Source of the DNA: Corinectria fuckeliana
Lineage: Eukaryota > Ascomycota > Sordariomycetes > Hypocreales > Nectriaceae
Assembly (NCBI GenBank): GCA_019137255.1
Contig: WPDH01000288.1
Span: forward strand, 1 to 64,000
Reading direction: 5' to 3'
DNA: 64,000 bases
Within the stretch, counting starts at the first letter, position 1; each line of letters starts with the position of its first letter. A model generated the notes under the pieces. That model did no database searches and was not told the DNA's origin. It was given only the letters and a program-made list of their open reading frames with translations. This document shows positions 11,662 through 24,110 of the stretch, piece by piece. The translations under genes were made by a program, and so were the position numbers.

Positions 11662-11780
11662 ACATACGACCATAGCTCTCAGAAAATACGGGATCCCGTC
11701 CGCTCTCCCTTAGTCAAGCTGAGAAGCGGCGAATTAGTACTCGGGTCGGTGACGACCGGGGAATCCTCGCTGTTGTATGT
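11662..11780 (+). rRNA. 5S rRNA gene, copy 2
   Basis: This second 119-nt unit lies 77 bp after copy 1 in the same orientation, with identical helix I ends, the same internal control region and a following T-run (CCTTTTTTG) for termination. Helix II is GCTCTCAG opposite CTGAGAAGC, again paired with a bulge. Differences from copy 1 cluster in helix II and a few loop positions. Variant 5S gene types are known in Neurospora and relatives, where 5S genes are dispersed and not in the rDNA repeat. Confidence 0.86.
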
Positions 11781-13424
11781 TCCTTTTTTGCTATTTTGGG
11801 TGATTCGGGACTGTCTTGTTTGTGATCACGTCTCCTTCCACCAGTGTACCTGCGGAATCTCATTAGTGTGCTTCTAATGGAAGAGAGAGAGAAATGAACA
11901 ATCTTGGGCATGTCGGTTGTGGGTGGAGGAGTACTTTGTTCTCGTTATCACGATGGGCGTCATGTGTTCAGAAAGAGAGCGGAGGAATTCCTAGCAGTTC
12001 TACAACCCATTTTGATCAGTCTTATCTGCAATACTTGCTTCTTCTATCGCCCAAACCTTACCTAGTTACTGACTTGTTTCATGCTTTATCCCTAGTTTCC
12101 ACGACCCCAATTGGCCCATTTAGTGTATGCTGATACAGCGAACAACGAGTAACTCAGAGTAGAGTAACTCAGAGTACAGCAACTCCAGCTTGCTCACATC
12201 TCACCCACCTAACAGGTACGCATTTTGCTTTGACATAGAGATGATTGCTCATGAAAGGTTGCGTCCTACAGCTCGTAGGGAGGAAAGGGAGGAAACTGCT
12301 GCAACGATCAACAGATGATCCAGGGGCTTCGATCCACCCGCCAAGTTCTACAAGATCCGTACCCAGCACATTATGGGCTACTGTATCGTATCACAGCCTC
12401 AACACCGGTCCACTTACTGACATATTTATTTGTAGCATACGGTAGTCTAGGACTAATTGTGCAGGGTGGGTGAGGAAAACTGTCGAGAAGCCAGCCCATG
12501 TATGTCCCGCCCTGCTGAATAGTCCTTTCTACCATTCCTCAAACGATGATGCCACCCCCACCTTCAAACTTCCCATTCTCCTCAGATCCCCCACCATCTC
12601 CTAGTACCTCCCTCTTCCGTTGCTCCCCCTAGCCGCCCTTGCGGCCCTTGGCACTTGACCTGGAGGATGTATCGTATTCCTCACGCCGGTTCATTTGTGT
12701 GCGCTACAGGACAGCGCAATTCGGACCAGTAAGTCAGGCAGAGTGGGAAGTCCGCTCATAGCTGGGGCCGGGGAACTAGCGGACTTATCCAGCTATGCCC
12801 AGTGTTTTAAGTGTCGGGTGCACTGGTTCATTCCTCGCTGGCCGGCCTTTCCGAGGTAAAGTCAGGTCCTCGGTCACGACTCCGTCAGAGGAATGGGGCT
12901 CTAGCCGCACCCAAACCGACTACCTTCGAGAAGGTTAACCTTGGCGGTACCCAGGCGCCACAGGGGTGATGGATGGGGAGGTGCAGACAGAGTATCGCTT
13001 CTTGCGAATAGTCTTTGGTAAAGCTTTGACATCCGCAGCAATGTTCATGAGGCTGAAAGGCCCCGTATGACCACATGCGTGATTGCTGTTGCTTTAAGAT
13101 GTTAGTTAAAAGCCTTGCAGTACGTGTAATCAATCGGTATCACTTACAAGCAGAGTGTTGAGTCTTACGTGGTGGGAAGAACGGATTCAGGCTTAATAGT
13201 GTTAGCATGGCCAGCCTAGAGCGACTTTAGTAAAGGGTGACTATTAAAAACTATATATATTATAGGTATCAACTATAGTAAGAAGATAGATATAAATATA
13301 GATATAAATAATATTAAGTTCTTACTAATATAAAGCTTAAGTACTATATTTTTACTCTTGTAAGATTAAGAGAAATTAATAAGAAGTAGTATATATTGTA
13401 AAACTAGTAAAGGCTTATACTATA
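11781..13424. other. Intergenic with small repeats
   Basis: No convincing gene. A 13-bp word, AGTAACTCAGAGT, occurs twice in tandem near 12149-12178 with a partial third copy. At 12748-12797 two inverted repeats interleave (reported as a finding). From about 13230 the sequence becomes AT-rich up to the transposon edge at 13425. Confidence 0.45.
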
Positions 13425-13470
13425 AGTCCCCCCCCCCACTTCTAGACCACCCCCCCTTCTAGACCACTTT
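13425..13470 (+). repeat. Left terminal inverted repeat of the Fot1/pogo element
   Basis: It contains a run of ten C, then CTTCTAGACCAC, a run of seven C and a second CTTCTAGACCAC. The reverse complement is at 23554-23599. Confidence 0.88.
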
Positions 13471-14360
13471 TTTGTAATATTATAAAACTCACTCTTAATA
13501 AACACTTATTAATTAAATAATAACATAATGCTAGAAATCAGGCATTTTTTCGCTATTTAGAAGGTTAAGCTACCACTTAAAATATATATCCTGAAATCTA
13601 ATTTTCTTACATTTTTTTAATATCTCTAGCAGATCTAATATTTCCTTTATTAGTTTCTAAGCTTTTACTATATCTAGGACTTATATAAAGCGCAAATTAG
13701 TATTAAATATAAGCTTTCTTCTCTTTTTAGGTCTTAATTCTTCTAATTTAGTCTATAAGACTATTAGTTTCTTCTCTTAGGCAGCTAATCTTATATTTTA
13801 ATAGTCTAATCTCTTAGTAACTTTTATCAGGAAAAGCCAGGTAGATCTATTAAGTAATACTAACAAAAGAATAATTAAAAGTGCAGATTTTAGCTGCTGT
13901 GATAATAAAGGCGTCCTAATAGTTATTTCTGATAAGTCTACTATTATCTTAGGTAGTGTTTATAAGTAGATATCTAGCTTACTAGTTATAGGGTTTAGTA
14001 GGGGTTTTACTAGACTAACTAGCTATAATCTAAATGATTTTTAGCCTGCTAAGATGTTTAAAAATATAAGAGTAGCTTACTAGGCCTTATAATAATAGCA
14101 GATAAAGGTTATCTTACCTAAGTGTGTAGAGTTATTAAGTCTAGCTAACTTAGAAATCTCTTACTAGTATATATTTTTCAGAGGGCTAAAAATAGTAATA
14201 TTAAGCAGCTAAAAAATATAAGAAGAATAAGAGATTAGGAATAATAAATATATATTATTCTTATAATATTTAAATATAAAATTATTAGTATAATAACTAT
14301 TATAGCTGTTAATAATAAGAAGTCTTTTATCCTCTGCCTTTTTTAGTATTATATAAGAAA

Positions 14361-14365
14361 TAAAG
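14361..14365 (+). repeat. Target site duplication, left (TAAAG)
   Basis: TAAAG directly precedes the 5' LTR and is repeated directly after the 3' LTR at 22688-22692, a 5-bp duplication as made by Ty3/gypsy integrases. Confidence 0.85.
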
Positions 14366-14779
14366 TGTTACAGCCCAGGTTAACCCCAGTCATATAGCGC
14401 GTACATATCCTGCCTGCCCCCACTAATTTCCTACTAATCACAGATAGATCATAATTCCTAACTGTGATCTATTATAAATCACAATTCCTAACTATAATCT
14501 ATTATAAATCACAACTCTAAACTGTAATCTATCAGATAGGATTATAATTCTAAACTATAATCTATCAGAACACTATAAAGTATATATACATTTACTTAGC
14601 ATGTTAGATAAGAGCCTTAAGCTCCTTAGCTATTAACACACTTAATTATATTAAATCTACTATTCTACTATTACTAGACTATAACCTATATTACTCACTA
14701 TAACATCCTAAACCACTTATTTAAACACTCCCACATCTTAGACCTACCTTATACCCTTAGGATAAACCTAGCTGTCACA
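14366..14779 (+). repeat. 5' LTR of the chromovirus
   Basis: It starts TGTTACAG and ends CTGTCACA, a near-perfect terminal inverted repeat. At 14446-14575 it contains about four tandem copies of a roughly 30-bp unit built on TAACTGTGATCTATTATAAA-like sequence. The end CACA is followed directly by the leader; no primer-binding site could be recognised after RIP. Confidence 0.9.
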
Positions 14780-14929
14780 TATTAATAGCTCTTATTTAGT
14801 ATTTTACTATATTAACCTGAGTAATAACTCAAATTAGTTATTATAGCTTTAGTAACTCTATCTAGCTTAGGAACATCCTAGGGGAAGTAACCCTAAGATA
14901 ATATACACATACATAATAATACTATCTTA

Positions 14930-17900
14930 GGCAACCTAGAATCAGACAACAATAATAATAAGGCAACTATAGAACTTAAACGCGTAAACCGACAAATACA
15001 TAAGGAGATTATCAACCTCTATAAGGCCTTAGAAAACATATTTAACAAGAATGTTACATATTTCTAGGACCTTAAACAGCATATTACAGCACTCATTATA
15101 GCTTAAGCCCAGACAACACAGCTAAGGCCTGATAATAACCATATTATTAGTTCTCTGCGAGAGCATATTAAACAACTTAGCAATAAACAGCTAAATACCC
15201 GTGAAGAATAATATCACTAAATCAAACAGTTTAACAGTTTTAAGGCTATGCTAACCACACCCTGTCTAAGGGATATAAGAGAAACCCTTAAGCCTAAGTA
15301 ACCGCTAACTTTTAATAGCACTCCTAAGAAACTCTAAAAGCACCTTACCTAGCTCAAATTATACTATATATACTATCTAACAATATTTATAAGTAAACCT
15401 CTTAAAGTACGACATATAATAGGATTACTCACCAGAAAAGCCCTATAAGGAATAAAACTATACCTAAGAGATTTTATTAAGAAACCTAAGAAACTTCACA
15501 AAGCTAAAACTAATAAGCTCTTTAGTAATTTTGCCCTATATAAAGAAAAGCTTATTAGCGCCTACAGGGAATAAGACAAAAAGCATAACACACTTTTAGC
15601 TATATGTAAGTTAAGACAGAACAAGACTGCTTTAGAATACTTATCAGACTATAGATACTTCACAGCCAAGCTTAACCTAAGTGATAAGAACCAAATCGAT
15701 AGGTTCTATTAAGAACTAAAAGACAAAATTAAGAATAAAATCTGTAAGATCCTTACACTCTCTAACACTTTTAATAAATACGCTAAACTCTATATACTTA
15801 TTAATAATTAACTATTTAAAAGACAAATAGAAAGAAGAAAGGTAAACCCTAATAGCTAGAAGAAAAAGAAAAATTACTCTAACACTAGCTAATAACAAAA
15901 CAGAAACACCTCCTATAAGACTCAGCCTAGCCCTATAGAACTAGAAGCTATATAACAAGACTACTCTAAGGTAAAGTGCTAGAATTACAAAGGAATAGGA
16001 TATTTTAAAAGCAAGTGTTAAAAGCCTAAATTAGGATAAAAATATAAGCCTATACCTAAAGGTAAGCATATCTAATTTACTAACCACTAGCATAAAACCA
16101 TATAGACTACTATCCACACTAAGACTATCACTATAGCTAGATAGGGTTATAATAAAACAAGAGTACTAACAAACTTACTCTAGCTACCCTTAAGCGATAA
16201 GTACAAAACTAAGAAGGCTGCTAAAAACACCCTATATAATAACCCTAGAACCAGCCGCTTTATTAGCAAGCCTGCTAAACCAGCTCTTAAAGAAACCTAG
16301 AAGAGAAAAATATAAACCATCTTAGGACTATAAAGACTAGTCCCTAAAGGAAAACCCTAACTAGAATTTAACAGGAAAACTCTAGCGATAACTAGAAGGT
16401 CCTACTAGCAACCAACTATAAAAATCAAGATTCCTAACTGACAACCAGAATAGAATAAGAGCTCTAAAGTAATCACTACTAGCCCTAACACTATTAAAGA
16501 CTTTAGCACCACACTATCACAATAGTAGACAGAGGACAAACAAATCCGCTAATAGTACTACACATAACAGAAAGATATTCCTAGCATAAAAGTAGGACAT
16601 AAAGCCAGACAGGCCAGACAGCTTAGCCTTCCTATCACAAACAATAATATTTACACACCCGCAGATAACTACCCCAGCAGTATTAAGGCTGATTCTATAG
16701 ATAACACTAGCTTAGAAGAGGAAAATAACTTGGCCTATATTAATTTAGACAGCTAACAACTATAATAGATAACAAACACCTATAATAAGATAGGCACTAA
16801 ATACTAAAAAACTATAAAAAATAAACACTAACAGCTTATCTGTAAGACTACAAATATCCGCAAAAGTAATACTATTTATATCTAAGCTCTACCATACCGC
16901 CTTATATAGTATAACCTTAACCGACTAAGAATAGAAATCAGTAATAATTAACAACTACACCTATCACATAAGAAATATTAACAGATCTTATAGATATTAT
17001 ACTTCTTTCACTTATATAGAGACCATATAAGAAACAAAGTAACTAATAACTATTACCCCATAAAGGTTTAAGAGTACCTAATAGATAACCTATACCTTAA
17101 ACTAGAGACCTTAGACTACTAAATAACATATTTAATTATAACTAATAAAATTATAATCCTAGAGGAAAAAGACAACTACTTCACAAAAGAATGCCTTAAA
17201 GGACTAGCAGACCTAAGAGATTGCCTCTACACAGAATGCAAGATGCATATACACGCTAAGATTTAGGAATAACATAATATAACAACCTGCTCAGCTAACT
17301 ATATAACAAATTATAAAAACAAGAACTATAAAGAATATACAAAAAACAACCAACACCACCTATAGAAGAGCAACAAGTAAGCAAGAAAAAAGAGAGCAAA
17401 TCACCTCTAATAAAAGCTCTATACACAACAAAATCAGCAGCAAAACAAAAGATACTTAAGCTATAAGTATAAGTTAGAAACATATAGCTTACCATATTAG
17501 TAGATAGTAGAGCTAAAGCATTATATATTAACCCCAGTATAGTCAACAAGCTAAAGCTACTATAAAGGAATAAAAACAACCTATATATAGTATATAACCT
17601 TAAAGGCGATATGTTTTTATATGATAATAAGTAGATAACTTAACAGATTAATCACCTGAAAGTTCTTATCAACAGACAAAACCAAGACATCACCTTTAAT
17701 ATTATACCTATAACATATCACAATATTATTCTTAGGTATCTATAGCTAAGGAAATATAACCCTAACATTAACTAGAGAACTAGCTAGGTATAAGCCGATT
17801 TTAATAACATACTCTCTAGTGATAATAAAAACTCAGAAGAAGAGAGATCTCTAATCCTAACTCCTAATAAGACAGAGAGTAAGGATTTACATAAGAACAC

Positions 17901-20900
17901 AACAGAAACCTTAGCACCCCTAAAAGGAACATAATACAAACAATAGAAAGGGAAGAAATAAATACTCTAAAGAACTATTAGAGCCCTAAGAAAACAGTTC
18001 GCACAGATAAATAGTAACCTTAAGTAGAATAATAAACTACCAGAAGATAAAAGACTTAAGAACATACTAGCAAAGTATTATATCTATAAGAAACTCTTCG
18101 TGAAAGAACTTAAGACTAGACTACCAGAATTTAGTTAATAAGACCACAAAATTATCCTAAAAAACAAAACATCACCTACATTCTATAAGATTTTTAACCT
18201 TAATAAAACACAGCTATAAACACTTAAGGAATATATTAAAGATATACTACACAAAAGATATATTAGGATCTCTAAGTTATCAGCAGGCTATCCAGTTATA
18301 TTTATTCCTAAAAAGAACAAAAAACTCTGACTTATTATAGACTACAGATAATTAAATAATATCACACTTAAAGATTAAACCTTGTTACCTCTTATCACAA
18401 AGCTTAAAGACTAACTCTATAAGATAAAGATGTTTATAGCACTAGATCTTAAGAGAGCATATAATCTTATCCATATTAAGAAAGGACACAAATAGAAGAC
18501 TGCTTTTAGAACAAAGTTCAGACTTTATAAGTACCTTATTATACCCTTTAGACTTATAAATACACTAGTAATATTTTAACACATAATTAACAACATACTA
18601 TAAGAGTACCTTAATATTTTCGTTATATACTACCTAGATAATATTCTAATCTTCTCTAAAAGTAAAGAAGAACACACAGAATATATCCATAAGATACTAT
18701 AAGCGCTATAAGACGCCAATCTCTTAGTTAAACTAGAGAAGAGCTATTTCCATATTAACTAAGTAAAATTTCTTAGATATATAATCTCTTATAATAAGAT
18801 TAGAATAAATCTAAAGAAAATCACTATAGTAAGTAAATAGAAAAAACCAAAAGACCTTAAGAAAGTATAATCCTTTCTAGGTTTTACTAACTACTATAGA
18901 AGATTTATTAAAAACTTTAGTAGTTATACTATACTACTCACCTGTCTCACTAGAAAAGGAGAAGTATTTAGATAGGATACTACTATATAAAAAGTATTTA
19001 ATAATATTAAATAATTAATCCTAAGCGAACCCATCCTTATTATATTTAACCTAGAATAAGAAATCAAATTAGAAACAAATTTATTAGACTTCACATAAGA
19101 AGCACAAATCAGATAATAGGATAATAATAGAATATTACACCCTATTACCTTCTTCTCTTACAAAATATATAATACTAAACTTAATTACCCTATCTATAAT
19201 AAAGAATTCCTTGCAATTATTAACATATTTAAGAAATTCTAATACTACCTCTTAGAAAATAAACACTAAGTTAAGATCTATATAAACCATAAGAATATCA
19301 CTTATTTTATAACTACTTAATAACTTATAGGATAATAACTATACTACACTAAATACCTTTTAGAATTTAACTATATAATCATTTATAAAAGCAGATCTGA
19401 AAATAGATAAGCTAATACTATAAGTTAATAAGCTAACTTTAATAACAGAAAGCAAGAAATTAGCAAACAACTTTTATACTTTACGCCTAAAAGATATCTT
19501 AAACAAAAGTATATTATAACAAACTAGAAGTCACTACTAAGGCCAGAGTATATTATACTACTTAGATAATATTATATTTCTATAAATAAAAGAATATAAT
19601 CCTTAAGTGATAGATATACCTAATACCTTCTAGGTAGAAGGATTAGACTTAATAATTTTAAGACTAAGTTTATTATAAACACCCTTTATAAATAAGAAGG
19701 CAAACATAATAATAACAGAAAAAAACTTATCTTAACCTTTAAAAGATACTATAAAAAAAGCGACTTAGATAACCATATACATACTATACTCACTAGATAT
19801 AATAGCTACTCTAAGAAAGACAAACTCAGATAAGACTAGATTCTACCTAAAGAACACCTAAAGCTCTTAAGATAACTAGAAGACTATTAATTCGACTAAG
19901 TTACTAGCAGCTCTCTAAGAATAAGACTTATTAGGATAGATAAAGATAGTAAAATTATTATTCTAAGAAATATAAAAGATTACCTTATATAATATTACTA
20001 TAATTAAGCGCATAATAAAAACATCTACTATGCTATAATACAGATAGAGGCACTTTATACTATAAAAAACATATATAATACTATATAGAACTTAATAACT
20101 AAATACCCTAAGTGTCCTAAAGACTAACTCTATATTATAAGAATACTAGCTATAATACACATAGTAGAATAAGAAAACCCACTACTTAAGCAAATCTAGA
20201 AGTATAATAATATACTACCTAAGGATAAACACACAGTTAAGTAGTAAGTTCCTAGAGAACTATAGTACTAGCTTATATAAGAAATACATAAACACCTACT
20301 ATATAGACATCAGGAAGTTAATAAAACCCTTAACAGAGTCAGAATAATATATTAATTTCCTAGAATAAAACAAATTGTTAAAGATATTACGACTTAGTAT
20401 AACCTCTACGCGAAAACCAAGGCTTAACACTATAAACCATATAGAAAACTATAGCTATTACTAGTTGCTAAGCAACCTTAAGACTTAGTTATAATAGATT
20501 TTATTATAAAACTACCCCTATCAGAAGATCCCATAACAGAAACCTTCTATAATAGCATTCTTATTATTATAGACAAACTTATAAAATTTTCCTATTTTAT
20601 ACCTTATTAAGAATTAACAAATATAAAGCAGTTTACTTATATCTTTTTACGAAATATTATTTATATTTATAGACTTCCTATAGAGATTCTCTCTGATAAA
20701 AAAACTCTATTTACTTTAAAGTTTTAGTAATCACTTATAGACCACTTAAGATTAAACCACTAACTTACTATAGTATTCTAAGCATAAGTTGACAAACAGA
20801 CAGAACAAATAAACTAAATACTAGAATAGTACCTTTAATACTATATTAACTATAAACAGAATAACTAGGTTAAAAAGCTCCTAACCGCACAGCTAAGCTA

Positions 20901-21500
20901 TAACACCTTTATTCATAAAAGTACAAAAACCACACTAGTATACACTAATTTTAGATTTACCCCTAATACCTATAGAACAAGCTAAGATAGATTAATCATC
21001 CTTAAAGCTATCCTCATATTAGAAAAATTAAAAAATCTATATAAAAAACTAAAAACCAAACTTAAATTTATCAGAAACCAGATAAAAAAATACTATAACC
21101 TAAAAAGGATAAAAAGACTATCCTTTTAGGAGGGAGATATAGTCTACCTTATAACAAAAAACATTAAAACAAAATAATAAAATAAAAAACTAGACTATAA
21201 ATTTATTAGACCTTATAAAATCATTAAAAAAATCTTAGAAAACAACTACTAGTTAGACTTACCACTAAAAGTCAGACTTCACCTAGTTTTTCATATCTCA
21301 CTTCTTAAGACTATAAAAGATACAATTTATACTAAGTTTAGTAATAAACATAAAACTAAGATTAAAAGACTAGAAGAATACATAGTAAAAGCAATCTTAG
21401 ACACTTAAAAAGTAAACAACTAAACTAAGTATCTTATCAAATAGAAAGACTACCCTAAGAGTAATAATTAATAAGAACTAGCTAAAAACCTTACCTATAT
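14930..21500 (+). pseudogene. gag-pol relic of the chromovirus
   Basis: Domains are visible despite many stops. At 15977-16018 a zinc knuckle keeps CX2CX4HX4C spacing, with the second Cys and the His both read as Tyr, as expected from G-to-A and C-to-T changes. Near 17497 the protease motif reads LVDSRA, from an expected VDSGA. Near 18630 the reverse transcriptase motif reads YLDNILIFS, from YLDD. At about 20280-20420 the integrase zinc-binding region reads IHKHLLYRH and later YNLYAKTKA, and the core begins near 20490 with VIIDFIIKLP. At about 21365-21460 a chromodomain relic reads LEEYIVKAILD and KYLIK-stop-KDYP. All are on the + strand. No part of this region is translatable today. Confidence 0.85.
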
Positions 21501-22273
21501 ATAACACCTCCTAAAGAACTTTCACTAATAGCACTAGAAGAAAGCAAAAGACTAACCTCGCTAAAATTATCACCTAAACCCAAGAAAGACTAATCTACCT
21601 TATTAGAAACACCTAAAGATTAAAGATTATTTACCACCTAATCTTTATAGGCCTTTAACACTAGAAGAATATTATCCTTCTTATCTAACTCTTACATCCC
21701 CTGCTTAAACAAATCAGAGCCCTAATCCTTCACCTTCTTCTTAATCTTCTAAATCCTAGCTAAGCAACTTACAGCTATAAAAAGAGATAATTAAAGCTTA
21801 GCTAACTACTTATAAATAATCAAGATCTAATCACCCGCCGCTTCCTCTTCCTTCTTAAGCTTCTCTTATTAGTCAATCAGTTTATTAACTATAAAAAATT
21901 AGCATACTACTAGTAAAAGAAACATAAAGAAGAGACCTATAAGAAGATATAATATAGATATCATTATAAGTCTGACCCTAACAAATACACTCCTTACACC
22001 TATCAGAACAACCCAAATCCTCCATCTGACAGTCAATCTTATACTTAAAACAATAGGTATAAGACATATTAGCAGAATAACAATTCAGCTTAGCAAAACA
22101 ACAAAAGAAATCACACTTAGTTATCTTCTTTGCTTTTAGTTTAGTTATACACCCTAATATTATATCAGCATATCATAAGATATTTAGGGAAGTAAGTTAC
22201 AGACTAATAGTAGAAATTATAAGAGGCCTACTTAGGTGGCCTTAAGGATAAGACTAACAGAGGGGAGACATTA

Positions 22274-22687
22274 TATTACAGCCCAGGTTAACCCCAGTCA
22301 TATAGCACATACATATCCTACCCGCCCCCACTAATTTCCTACTAATCACAGATAGATTATAATTCCTAACTGTAATCTATTATAGATTATAATTCCTAAC
22401 TATGATCTATTATAAATCACAACTCTAAACTATAATCCGTCAGACAAGATCACAATTCTAAACCGTAATCTATTAGAATACTATAAAGTATATATATATT
22501 CACTTAGCATATTAGATAAAAGCCTTAAGCTTCTTAGCTATTAACACACTTAGTTATATTAAATCTACTATTCTACTATTACCAGACTGTAACCTATATT
22601 ACTCACTATAACATCCTAAACCACTTGTTTAAACACTCCCATATCCTAGACCTACCTTATACCCTTAGGATAGACCTAGCCGTCATA
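22274..22687 (+). repeat. 3' LTR of the chromovirus
   Basis: Same length and internal repeats as the 5' LTR. Its ends are RIP-altered: TATTACAG for TGTTACAG and CCGTCATA for CTGTCACA. Differences from the 5' LTR are mainly G/A and C/T changes. Confidence 0.9.
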
Positions 22688-22692
22688 TAAAG
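22688..22692 (+). repeat. Target site duplication, right (TAAAG)
   Basis: Exact copy of 14361-14365. It lies inside the transposase reading frame of the host transposon. Confidence 0.85.
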
Positions 22693-23553
22693 ACCTTTAT
22701 TAGCTAATTTAGGGTAACCTAGTTATTAGTCTAGCCCTTTTCTGTTAAAATAAAGTTCTAAGATACTAGAAAATTAAGCTCTGCTAAAAACTATAACTAT
22801 TAAACAGTCCTTCCTTTAAAAATCACTAAGAGGGGTAAAACCTAGCTATCTATACTAATATATTTAATAATTATAATTTAGGAATATAAGCCTAGGTTCT
22901 TAATTATTATAATCTTATACTCTAAGCTTTCTAGTATAAGGCTATTATATTCTTACCCTTTTATAATACTAGCTTTATTTATATTATATTAATTTTCCCT
23001 GAGAATACTCTTAACCTCTAGGATTATTAACTAGCGGAAAAATCTCTTAATATTATTAGTTATTACCCTATTAAATCGTGCTATATTAAGCTTCTAACCT
23101 TAAAGAGTCTTAATCCTTAGATTTCTATATTTAAAAGCTTTAATCTAGTAAGATCTAAAGGGCTTTATAACCCTATTTAGGATAGTAATTTAAGATATAA
23201 ATTTAATAACCTAGGCTTATATTAGAGGGAAGCTTAGGCGTTCCTAGACTAGGACCTAGTTAATAAGATCTAATTTCTAACCTAGAGAGAGCTTTTAATA
23301 AGTCTAATAAGCAGTTTAGTAACTTTAATAGCTATTAATTCGATTAACTAGACTTAAACATAGTATACTATTATATAAGGCTACAACTCATATAGATACC
23401 TTATTTTCCACGTCTTTAATAGCGTTTTAAATATCAGATTCTATATATTAAGGCATAATAATTAAAATAATAAAAAAATTATTATAATTAATCTATTAGT
23501 ACGCGAGAAATCACGGTTAGAATATAGAGGCAGATAAGTGTGAAGGTGGCAGA

Positions 23554-23599
23554 AAAGTGGTCTAGAAGGGGGGGTGGTCCAGAAGTGGGGGGGGGGACT
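23554..23599 (-). repeat. Right terminal inverted repeat of the Fot1/pogo element
   Basis: Reverse complement of the left repeat with one visible change (CTTCTGGACC for CTTCTAGACC). The + strand carries runs of seven and ten G. Confidence 0.88.
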
Positions 23600-23601
23600 T
23601 A

Positions 23602-24110
23602 AAGTTTAAACTTAACGAGTTTAAAAGACTATAATGCTAATTTAAATAGTATATAATTTTCTTTAGCTAAAAATGCTTGTGTTTGATAAGATATAAGATA
23701 TCAAACTGTTTAAGAGTGTGTGCTATCACATGGACGATGTAGAATACGGAGGTAATAGTGAATAAAGGATATGAGATTCTGAACCTTCTGGTCCAGGCGC
23801 CGTTGAGAAGAGTTGACCCGGGCTTTCTCGGCGATGCTTGGACAATGCACATTCTCTAGGAACGGTAGAAAGGCTGCCAGAATTAAGCAAATCGCCCCTG
23901 TCTGTAATGTAGACTAGAAGATTGCAGCCCCCTTCTGCAATGCCATTCGTCCAAGGACACGAGTTGCTCTGTCAAATCTACCCTAAACCCTTTTCCAGCG
24001 ACCCTAGGTGCCCTTGTATTTCGGCCTTTCTCTCCTTATTTTTCTCTTCCTCGCTTTTTCTCTTGCCCCCATCTTCATTCCACAGGCATGTTCCAATGGT
24101 TTAGAGCATG
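23602..24110. other. Intergenic, right flank of the nested transposon
   Basis: AT-rich for about 60 bp, then ordinary sequence and the 3' flank of the rhodopsin-like gene. No gene is supported. Confidence 0.4.

Larger units (their letters stand above)
14366..22687 (+). mobile_element. Ty3/gypsy chromovirus retrotransposon, full length, RIP-dead
   Basis: The element of 8322 bp has two 414-bp LTRs (14366-14779 and 22274-22687), a 5-bp TAAAG duplication and a polypurine tract (AGAGGGGAGA near 22260) just before the 3' LTR. Coding remnants run on the + strand in the order gag with CCHC knuckle, protease, reverse transcriptase, RNase H region, integrase with HHCC relic, and chromodomain. This order, with a chromodomain after integrase, defines chromoviruses. 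Stops occur throughout, mostly TAG/TAA at former CAG/CAA/TGG codons. The two LTRs differ mainly by transitions. The element is complete in structure but cannot make protein. Confidence 0.92.
13600..23456 (-). pseudogene. Fot1/pogo transposase, RIP-inactivated and interrupted
   Basis: The minus strand from ATG 23456 reads YIESDI-stop-NAIKDVENK, matching the start of fungal pogo transposases, followed by a helix-turn-helix/CENP-B-like region and FNRVITNNIKRFFR, with many stops where glutamine or arginine is expected. The C-terminal half lies left of the retroelement on the same strand: a relic of the DGHxSHxT catalytic region reads SYNSYYTNNF, then NNIYLLFL and FSPLKNIY, as expected around the third acidic residue of the DDE catalytic core. 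The reading frame is broken by an 8.3-kb insertion at 14366-22687 and by numerous C-to-T type stops. The left limit of the coding region is approximate. Confidence 0.82.
13425..23599 (-). mobile_element. Fot1/pogo-type DNA transposon, split by a retroelement
   Basis: Terminal inverted repeats of about 46 bp lie at 13425-13470 and 23554-23599. They begin AGTC then C10 ACTTCT, differ at only one position by eye, and are flanked by TA on both sides (13423-13424 and 23600-23601), the target duplication of Tc1/mariner-pogo elements. Subtracting the inserted retroelement and one copy of its 5-bp duplication leaves about 1.85 kb, the normal size of Fot1-like elements. Both halves encode pieces of one transposase on the minus strand. 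The interior is heavily RIP-mutated, so the element is dead. Confidence 0.88.

Noticed and set aside
17295..17579. Open frame of 94 residues on the minus strand with hydrophobic character
   Set aside because: It lies inside the chromovirus protease region, antisense to gag-pol, in AT-rich DNA. Low-complexity F/L/Y composition is what RIP-biased sequence gives on the complementary strand.
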